From Helicobacter_J cappadocius (GTDB taxonomy: Bacteria; Campylobacterota; Campylobacteria; Campylobacterales; Helicobacteraceae), in the NCBI RefSeq assembly GCF_030686155.1, contig NZ_JAUPEV010000015.1, positions 1 to 40,641 of the forward strand: a stretch of DNA of 40,641 nucleotides. Direction: 5' to 3'. The position numbers and the translations under genes were made by a program. Shown piece after piece: positions 34,138 to 40,641 of the stretch. The notes beneath the pieces were generated by a model. It did not search any database and was not told the origin of the DNA. It saw nothing but the letters and a program-made list of their open reading frames with translations. Numbering within the stretch: position 1 is the first letter of the stretch; the number at the start of each line of letters is the position of its first letter.

Positions 34138-35150
34138 AATGCTATATTAAGCTCAACGCTTCCAAAATTATGCCCACCTTGTGGTTCTGTTCTGAAAGTT
34201 TTGCTCGTGTGTGTGAATGTATAGGCAAGTCGAAAGCCTCTATATAGAAGTGCTCCACCTATTTCGCCATCATAAATCAAATACTCCATATCAATACCCG
34301 TAGATTTTCCAAAGCTATTGCCTTGTATAAAAATATTTCTAGCTTGATATCTTCCAGAGATTCCACCAAAAACATAGAAGGAAAACCTATTATTATAAGG
34401 CATTCCTCCACTAAAGCTAGAATTTACCTTATTCACTCCAAAATCAGAATCTAGGTTATAGCCAATCCTCCAGCGACCCCCTAGTGAAAAATGTGTATCA
34501 GCATTTCCAAGTGCCACATCAAGTGCAGGTAGAATATCTGAAGAAATATATCTACTATCCCATAAATAAATTTTTTTGATAAGCTGATAGTCTAGATTGA
34601 GGATAAACTCACTCTTTAGCTGCGTTCCCCAACCATAGAAAATAGGATTATTAGTAAGATAATGAATAAATTTTTGAGTTTCATAAGCAACAGAACTAGG
34701 ACCCACCATTCCAGCTGACAAAACAATATTCTCTAGCAAACTCTCTTGTCTGTGTGAGAGCCCAAAATTTAATCTCAAATATCCTCCATATGGATGATCT
34801 CCGATATCGGGAGGATTTGTTCTAGAGTAGGGTGTATAAATATCTTGAGCCAAGGAGATTTTAAAACGACTTATTTTTGGTTGATTTGGGAAAAAACTTA
34901 TATACTTAAGCCAATGTATCTTAGAATCCTTGTTTTGACAGTCAAAATCATATTCCTTGCTTGTATATCCCAATATTGTCCCTGCTGTGTAATATCTATC
35001 TACGAATTGATTGACATAGGCGTCATTTTCGCTCAATATATTGAAAAATTGCTTTTGATAAGGAACTAACTGGGTTTCACATACCCTATCATCTCCAAAT
35101 ATTATCCCACAAAATACCAACATAAAGACAAAAATATTTTTTTTTATCAC
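34134..35150 (-). CDS. lpxR: LpxR-family lipid A 3'-O-deacylase
   Basis: LpxR is an outer-membrane barrel enzyme that removes the 3'-acyloxyacyl chain of lipid A, weakening TLR4 recognition. The 338-residue protein has a signal peptide (IFVFMLVFCGIIFG) and the family N-terminal motif SENDAYVNQFVDRYYTAGTILGY, containing the conserved Asn-Asp, Asp-Arg and Tyr-Thr residues of the Salmonella active site. There are many amphipathic strands with aromatic ends (about 12), and the C-terminus is ELNIAF with the terminal Phe needed for barrel insertion. It is 16 nt downstream of purL. Confidence 0.85.
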   Translation of the reverse strand: MIKKNIFVFMLVFCGIIFGDDRVCETQLVPYQKQFFNILSENDAYVNQFVDRYYTAGTILGYTSKEYDFDCQNKDSKIHWLKYISFFPNQPKISRFKISLAQDIYTPYSRTNPPDIGDHPYGGYLRLNFGLSHRQESLLENIVLSAGMVGPSSVAYETQKFIHYLTNNPIFYGWGTQLKSEFILNLDYQLIKKIYLWDSRYISSDILPALDVALGNADTHFSLGGRWRIGYNLDSDFGVNKVNSSFSGGMPYNNRFSFYVFGGISGRYQARNIFIQGNSFGKSTGIDMEYLIYDGEIGGALLYRGFRLAYTFTHTSKTFRTEPQGGHNFGSVELNIAF

Positions 35151-35166
35151 TTGATGCTCCAGATTG

Positions 35167-37401
35167 CTAAGATAATTTCACAATTTCGCAAAAGCTATCG
35201 AAAAATAATTTTTTAGCTTCAGACATACTCATAGCAATGGAATCAATACAAATATCACCATTCTTATTACCCACCTTTCCTAATACCGAGCAAGGGATCT
35301 GATATTTTTTGCAATTCTTCTGTAAGAGTGTTAAATCTTCAGGGTTTATTTCAACAACAATACAACTTTGAGATTCACTAAAAATCATATCTTTTTGCAC
35401 TCCATCAGAGCTGTTGAATGCAGTTTTTATCTCTATGCCCATATTTCCCAATAACGCCATTTTTGCCAGAGCGATGCTAAGCCCACCTTTACCGATATCT
35501 TTTGCACTTTTGATGATTTTGCTATCAAAATTATCCTTCATCAACTCCCAGAGATGTTTTTCTTTTTCAAGATCTATTTTGGGAGGTTTTCCTTCGCAGG
35601 TGTTATAGATTATTTTTTGGACCACGCTTCCCCCAAAATCCTCCCGTATTTCACCTAATAATACTAGTAGATTTCCTTTTTCTTTCAAACCTGAAGTGAT
35701 AGGGGTGTATCCTTTTTGTATTAGCCCCACACTTACAATAGTTGGAGTAGGATAAATATCTACTGAATCAGTCTGATTATACAAGGAAACATTCCCGCTA
35801 ATTACTGGTGTTTGTAGTATTTGAGCAGCTTCTTTAATCCCATCAGTAGCCTCTTTGAACTGCCACATCACTTCTGGATTTTGAGGATTTCCAAAATTCA
35901 AACAATCGCTGATTGCTAAAGGCTTTGCACCCCTAGTCACACAATTTCTTCCTGCGGTTGCAACAGCGATTGCCGAACCTTGTTTGGGGTCTAAATAGCA
36001 GTATCTAACAGGACAATTTACATTCATCGCCAATGAAGTACCATTTTCTTTGATCCTAATTACACTAGCATCAGTTTGACCACTTGAAACAATTGTGTTT
36101 GTTTGCACAGTACTATCATATTGAGAATATATCCAAGACTTATCAGAAATATCCAAACTAGATAACAATTTTTTAAAGATTTCTTGTTGAGAAAAAGTGT
36201 TTCTTTTATACTCATTTTTATTAATTTCATTTAAATACTTTGGTTTACTAATAGGTCTATCTAAAATAGGAGCATTTTCACTCAAAGCCTCAATGGGTAT
36301 TTGAGCACATTTTTCCCCATTCCAAAACAACTCCATATTCCCAGTATCTGTAACCTCGCCGATAATCTCTACATCAAGTTCCCATTTTTGGAATATTTCC
36401 ATCACTTCTTTTTCGAAACCTTTTTTTGCACAAATAAGCATTCTTTCTTGAGATTCGCTCAGCATTAATTCATAAGGTCCTAGTCCTTCTTCTCTGACAG
36501 GAACTTTATCTAAATGCATTATCATACCACTTCCAGAGCGACCAGCCATCTCAAAACTTGAACTACTTAATCCTGCTGCACCCATATCCTGAATACCTAC
36601 TATCAATTTTTTTTCAAATAATTCCAAACAAGCTTCAAGTAAAAGTTTTTCGGTAAATGGATCGCCTATCTGCACAGTAGGACGTAAAGATTTTGAATCC
36701 TCGTTGAAACTATCACTACTCATAACAGCACCCCCAAGTCCATCTGCCCCTGTCTTGCTCCCAACATAAATAACAGGGTTTCCTATTCCTTCAGCTCTTC
36801 CATAAAATATCTCCTCATTTTTTACGATACCCAATGTAAAAGCATTCACCAAAATATTTCCATTATAACAGGCTTCAAAACTAGTCTCTCCTCCTATAGT
36901 TGGCACACCCATACAATTACCATAACTAGCAATTCCATCTACCACACCACGAAGTAGATATTTATGTTTTTTGCCTATTTCATCATCTCTATAAATCTCT
37001 CCGAAACGAATAGAATTGAGATTTGCCACAGGTCTTGCCCCCATCGTAAAAATATCTCTCATAATTCCACCTACTCCTGTCGCTGCACCTGCACGAGGTT
37101 CTATAAAACTAGGATGATTGTGCGATTCTATTTTAAATACTGCTGCATATCCATCGCCTATATCAATCACTCCGGCATTTTCTCCAGGTCCAACAATAAC
37201 ATAAGGTGCAGTCGTTGGAAATCCTTTTAGATATTTTTTGCTCGATTTATAGCTACAATGCTCACTCCACATCGCTGAAAATATAGCTATTTCAAGTAAA
37301 TTAGGTTCTCTATGCAGTATTTGCTTGATTTGTTCATAATCGTTTTGATCAAGTTTGTGATTTTTGAGAATTTCAGAAATATTTTCTAATGGCTGATTCA
37401 T
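35167..37401 (-). CDS. purL: PurL, phosphoribosylformylglycinamidine synthase, small type
   Basis: Fourth step of purine synthesis, FGAR to FGAM with ATP and ammonia. At 744 residues this is the small PurL that works with separate PurQ and PurS, which are not in the window. Motifs include MWSEHCSYKSSKKYLK at about 44-59, ESHNHPSFIEPRAGAATGVGGIMRDIFTMGARP at about 96-128 (core SHNHP), GIQDMGAAGLSSS near 275, and the second half with GKGGLSIAL near 640. The start ATG is at 37401, preceded by AAGGA-like AAGGAAA. Confidence 0.96.
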   Translation of the reverse strand: MNQPLENISEILKNHKLDQNDYEQIKQILHREPNLLEIAIFSAMWSEHCSYKSSKKYLKGFPTTAPYVIVGPGENAGVIDIGDGYAAVFKIESHNHPSFIEPRAGAATGVGGIMRDIFTMGARPVANLNSIRFGEIYRDDEIGKKHKYLLRGVVDGIASYGNCMGVPTIGGETSFEACYNGNILVNAFTLGIVKNEEIFYGRAEGIGNPVIYVGSKTGADGLGGAVMSSDSFNEDSKSLRPTVQIGDPFTEKLLLEACLELFEKKLIVGIQDMGAAGLSSSSFEMAGRSGSGMIMHLDKVPVREEGLGPYELMLSESQERMLICAKKGFEKEVMEIFQKWELDVEIIGEVTDTGNMELFWNGEKCAQIPIEALSENAPILDRPISKPKYLNEINKNEYKRNTFSQQEIFKKLLSSLDISDKSWIYSQYDSTVQTNTIVSSGQTDASVIRIKENGTSLAMNVNCPVRYCYLDPKQGSAIAVATAGRNCVTRGAKPLAISDCLNFGNPQNPEVMWQFKEATDGIKEAAQILQTPVISGNVSLYNQTDSVDIYPTPTIVSVGLIQKGYTPITSGLKEKGNLLVLLGEIREDFGGSVVQKIIYNTCEGKPPKIDLEKEKHLWELMKDNFDSKIIKSAKDIGKGGLSIALAKMALLGNMGIEIKTAFNSSDGVQKDMIFSESQSCIVVEINPEDLTLLQKNCKKYQIPCSVLGKVGNKNGDICIDSIAMSMSEAKKLFFDSFCEIVKLS

Positions 37402-37441
37402 TTTTTGAGTTTCCTTGAGTTTTTAGCTATTAACAATGTGC

Positions 37442-37455
37442 TAATTTTATCAAAA
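37442..37455 (-). promoter_or_regulatory. Possible promoter of purL in the 172-nt divergent region
   Basis: On the minus strand GATAAAAT lies about 45 nt upstream of the purL start, a weak -10 candidate. The rest of the divergent gap 37402-37573 is very AT-rich. On the plus strand TGC-TAAGAA (37538-37546) is a weak candidate for ppsA. Confidence 0.25.
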
Positions 37456-37573
37456 TTAGAAATAAAACAAAGAAAAATGAGAAATTTATCAAATTTTAGT
37501 ATTTCCTAAGTATCAAATAAAGATTTATCTATTAAAATGCTAAGAATTAAGAGATGATTAGGAGAGTGCGAAT

Positions 37574-40000
37574 ATGAAATACATCAAGTTTTTTAAGGAA
37601 CTGAACAACAAAGATGTCCCCTTGGTGGGCGGAAAGAATGCAAGTATCGGGGAAATGTTCCAAGAACTCGTACCAGTGGGGATTAAAGTTCCAAATGGAT
37701 TTGCTATCACTAGCGATGCGTATTGGTATTTACTAGATAGTGGAGGCATCAAGCAAAAAATCGTTGATTTACTTGAAAATGTAGATGTTACAGAAATAGA
37801 TGTTTTAAAAACCAGATCAAAAAAAATCCGTGAATTGATATTTGGAACTCCATTTCCTGCAGATCTTAGAGATGAGATATTCCAAGCCTACAAAATGCTA
37901 AGCGATGAATATGGAATGAATGAAGCTGATGTGGCAGTAAGAAGTTCAGCTACTGCCGAAGATCTCCCAGATGCTTCATTTGCAGGACAACAAGATACTT
38001 ATTTGAGCGTAAAAGGTCAAACTGAGTTGATCCATTATATCAAGTCTTGTTTTGCCTCTCTTTTTACCGATAGAGCTGTTAGTTATAGAGCTTCTAGGGG
38101 TTTTGATCATTTTAAAGTTGCCTTGAGTGTAGGGATACAAAAAATGGTACGAGCGGACAAGGGTAGTGCAGGGGTGATGTTTTCTATAGATACAGAGACA
38201 GGTTTTAAAGATGCTGTTTTTATTACTTCAAGCTGGGGATTGGGTGAAAATGTCGTGGGTGGAACAGTAAATCCTGATGAATTCTATGTTTTTAAGCCTA
38301 CTTTAGAGCAGGGCAAAAGACCTATTATCAAACGTCAATTAGGCACTAAACATCTCAAAATGGTGTATGCTCCAAAAGGAAGTGATCATCCTACCAAAAA
38401 CATTAAGACAACTCAAAAAGAACTTGAAACTTTCTCTATTACTGATGAAGATGTCTTGACTTTGGCTAGATATGCCATAGTTATCGAAAAACATTACACA
38501 AAAGAAGCAGGTGAATATCGTCCGATGGATATGGAATGGGCAAAAGACGGGGAAAGTGGCGAAATTTTTATCGTTCAAGCTAGGCCTGAAACCGTCCAAA
38601 GTCAAAATATCAAAAAACTAAATGGTCAAAGGATTGAAAAGTTTAGATTTAAAAATACAGATGAGGATAAAGAAATCATCATTAATGGAAAAGCTATTGG
38701 AGGGAAAATAGGTGCAGGAAAAGTCAGGATCATTAATGATATTGCACATATGAATAGTTTTAAAGAAGGTGAGATATTAGTCACAGATAACACCGATCCT
38801 GATTGGGAACCTGCAATGAAAAAAGCTTCTGCTGTTATCACTAATCGTGGCGGTAGAACTTGCCACGCTGCAATTGTTGCTAGGGAAATTGGTGTTCCTG
38901 CTATTGTTGGAGCTGTTGGGGCAACCGATAGGCTTTATACCGGAATGGAAGTAACGGTTTCTTGTGCTGAAGGAGAAGAGGGTTATGTCTATGCCGGAAT
39001 CCATGAATACGAAGTAGAGACTATCGAACTTTCAAATCTAGGACAAACTAAAACAAAAATCTATATGAATGTAGGAAATCCCGAGAAAGCTTTCAGTTTT
39101 TCACAGCTTCCAAATCACGGGGTAGGGTTAGCAAGAATGGAACTTATCATTTTAAATCAAATCAAAGCCCATCCTCTAGCACTTCTAGATCTTCAAAATG
39201 GTAAAAATATCAAAGAAAAACAAGAAATTGAAAAGCTCATTTCAGGTTATGAAAGCCCAAAAGATTTTTTCATCAAAAAAATCGCCGAAGGCATGGGAAT
39301 GATTTCTGCAGCCTTCTACCCCAATCCTGTAATCGTAAGAACAAGTGATTTTAAATCCAATGAATATAGAGGAATGATAGCTGGAACTGCTTATGAACCT
39401 CAAGAAGAAAATCCTATGCTTGGATATCGTGGTGCGAGTAGGTATTATTCAGACTTATATAGAGGTGCGTTTGAATGGGAGTGTCAAGCTCTAGCAATGG
39501 TTAGAGATGAGATGGGACTCACCAATATGAAGATTATGATTCCATTTTTAAGAACTCCAGAAGAGGGCAAGAAGGTCTTAGAGATACTTCGAAGAAATGG
39601 GCTAGAATCTGGAAAAAATGGCCTTGAGATTTATGTAATGTGCGAACTTCCAGTAAATGTTATTCTAGCTGATGATTTTCTTAATATGTTTGATGGTTTT
39701 TCTATCGGCTCAAATGATCTCACACAGCTTACGCTCGGTGTGGATAGAGATGGACAACTTGTTAGTGATATTTTTGATGAAAGAAATCCTGCAATGCTTG
39801 AAATGTTCAAAAGAGCTATCAGTGCTTGTAAAAAACATAAAAAATATTGTGGAATATGCGGTCAAGCACCTAGTGATTATCCAGAAATTGCTGAATTTTT
39901 AGTTAGAGAAGGAATTGATTCGATTTCTTTAAATCCTGATTCTGTCATATCTACTTGGAATTTGGTTTCAAAACTAGAAAGCGAACTAAACCTGAAATAA
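37574..40000 (+). CDS. ppsA: Phosphoenolpyruvate synthase (pyruvate, water dikinase)
   Basis: Makes PEP from pyruvate with ATP to AMP and Pi, for gluconeogenesis in these amino-acid-using bacteria. The 808-residue protein has the N-terminal PEP/pyruvate-binding ATP-grasp domain (VRSSATAEDLPDASFAGQQDT near 118-139), the swivelling phosphohistidine domain with H431 in GGRTCHAAIVAREIGVP, and the C-terminal TIM barrel (FSIGSNDLTQLTLGVDRD near 710, active-site Cys in KYCGICGQAP near 755). GGAGAG lies 7 nt before the ATG. It is divergent from purL. Confidence 0.96.
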   Translation: MKYIKFFKELNNKDVPLVGGKNASIGEMFQELVPVGIKVPNGFAITSDAYWYLLDSGGIKQKIVDLLENVDVTEIDVLKTRSKKIRELIFGTPFPADLRDEIFQAYKMLSDEYGMNEADVAVRSSATAEDLPDASFAGQQDTYLSVKGQTELIHYIKSCFASLFTDRAVSYRASRGFDHFKVALSVGIQKMVRADKGSAGVMFSIDTETGFKDAVFITSSWGLGENVVGGTVNPDEFYVFKPTLEQGKRPIIKRQLGTKHLKMVYAPKGSDHPTKNIKTTQKELETFSITDEDVLTLARYAIVIEKHYTKEAGEYRPMDMEWAKDGESGEIFIVQARPETVQSQNIKKLNGQRIEKFRFKNTDEDKEIIINGKAIGGKIGAGKVRIINDIAHMNSFKEGEILVTDNTDPDWEPAMKKASAVITNRGGRTCHAAIVAREIGVPAIVGAVGATDRLYTGMEVTVSCAEGEEGYVYAGIHEYEVETIELSNLGQTKTKIYMNVGNPEKAFSFSQLPNHGVGLARMELIILNQIKAHPLALLDLQNGKNIKEKQEIEKLISGYESPKDFFIKKIAEGMGMISAAFYPNPVIVRTSDFKSNEYRGMIAGTAYEPQEENPMLGYRGASRYYSDLYRGAFEWECQALAMVRDEMGLTNMKIMIPFLRTPEEGKKVLEILRRNGLESGKNGLEIYVMCELPVNVILADDFLNMFDGFSIGSNDLTQLTLGVDRDGQLVSDIFDERNPAMLEMFKRAISACKKHKKYCGICGQAPSDYPEIAEFLVREGIDSISLNPDSVISTWNLVSKLESELNLK

Positions 40001-40014
40001 AAAGGGAAAATATC

Positions 40015-40554
40015 ATGGTGCATTTTACAGAAGCTATAACTAGAGAACATTTAGAAGATATCCATAAACTTGCCCAAAAAATTTGGCAAGAGCACTATTC
40101 AAATATCCTTACAGATGGACAAATCCAATATATGGTGAGTAATTTCCAAAGCCCAGATGCTATGGAAACACAACTCAAAGAAGGGTATCAATATTTCCAG
40201 ATTTTATCAAAAAATGAAATTGATGGCAGAGAAGTGAATACGCTTGTAGGATATTTTTCATTTGTACAAAAAAATGATTCTGGTGACTTGAGCAAAAATA
40301 ACTCTATTTTCTTAAGCAAACTTTATATTCAAAAAACCTCTCGAAATCAAGGAATAGCAAAATCTGTAGTCGCATATCTCAAAAGAATTGCTCAAAAATC
40401 ATCTTGCAATAGCATTTGGCTCACTGTAAATAAACAGAATATGAATTCAATAGAAGCCTATAAAAGATTAGGATTTAAAATCTATAGAGAAGATAGTGTA
40501 GATATTGGCAGAGGTTATGTAATGGATGATTATTATATGAAGATAGAATTGTAA
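40015..40554 (+). CDS. GNAT-family N-acetyltransferase
   Basis: The 179-residue cytosolic protein has a GNAT fold; the acetyl-CoA loop is KTSRNQGIAKSVVAYL (about residues 104-119, R/QxxGxG/A-type), followed by WLTVNKQNMNSIEAYKRLGFK, typical of RimI-like enzymes. The substrate is unknown. ATG 40015 is preferred because AAAGGG lies 8 nt before it; a longer frame from 39955 overlaps ppsA by 46 nt. It follows ppsA after 14 nt. The remaining 87 nt to the window end show nothing I can support. Confidence 0.85.
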   Translation: MVHFTEAITREHLEDIHKLAQKIWQEHYSNILTDGQIQYMVSNFQSPDAMETQLKEGYQYFQILSKNEIDGREVNTLVGYFSFVQKNDSGDLSKNNSIFLSKLYIQKTSRNQGIAKSVVAYLKRIAQKSSCNSIWLTVNKQNMNSIEAYKRLGFKIYREDSVDIGRGYVMDDYYMKIEL

Positions 40555-40641
40555 AGTGTTTTATATCTTTTGATTTTGCGAAATTTTCTATTTCAAATCT
40601 TTGATTTTCGGTGGTTTGTTTATCCGTTGATACCCTAATAT

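Overview
This AT-rich 40.6 kb chromosomal window comes from a Campylobacterota (Epsilonproteobacteria) genome, most likely a non-pylori Helicobacter. Gene content and order support this. As I recall the H. pylori map, aguA-hypF-hypE match HP0049-0048-0047, and hypA-(coiled coil)-lpxB-greA-dut-...-coaX-...-gmhB-hldE-gmhA match HP0869 down to HP0857. A short-form hisG, an fdhT/fdhU selenium pair and a CiaB homologue argue against H. pylori itself. The species cannot be fixed from sequence alone.

Layout. At 1-968 (-) lies most of tsaD, cut by the window edge. At 1045-7314 (+) are agmatine deiminase, hypF, hypE and a CiaB-family zinc-site protein. At 7343-11594 (-) a tight cluster reads rplI, hslV, hslU, era, csd6. 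At 11650-12276 (+) is a YgjP-type metallopeptidase, followed on the minus strand (12278-17261) by a secreted Sel1/Hcp repeat protein, dapD, an AEC transporter, an SMR transporter and ispG. From 17410 to 30663 there is an unbroken plus-strand run of 17 genes with many 4-nt overlaps: a propeller-solenoid protein, hypA, coiled-coil protein, lpxB, greA, dut, a YfgM-like and a BamB-like pair, coaX, hisG, a small exported protein, a membrane protein with a metal-binding tail, gmhB, hldE, gmhA, fdhT and fdhU. At 30748-33610 (+) is a large autotransporter gene with an 11-G tract that puts it out of frame. On the minus strand 33628-37401 follow a small hypothetical gene, an lpxR-family gene and purL. 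ppsA and a GNAT acetyltransferase close the window.

How the genes work together. HypA, HypE and HypF mature [NiFe]-hydrogenase, and HypA also delivers nickel to urease in H. pylori. LpxB, LpxR and GmhB/HldE/GmhA build or remodel LPS; the expected epimerase gene hldD is not in the heptose cluster. FdhT/FdhU suggest a selenocysteine formate dehydrogenase elsewhere in the genome. Csd6 trims peptidoglycan and DapD feeds it with diaminopimelate.

Most of the window is ordinary housekeeping DNA. The items most worth following are the phase-variable autotransporter with its repeat-rich linker carrying Campylobacter-type N-glycosylation sequons, the coat-like propeller-solenoid protein, the intact zinc-peptidase site in the CiaB homologue, and the missing hldD. 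I saw no tRNA, rRNA, CRISPR array, insertion sequence or prophage, and no stretch over 300 bases without a gene. I found no convincing wholly new multi-gene system.
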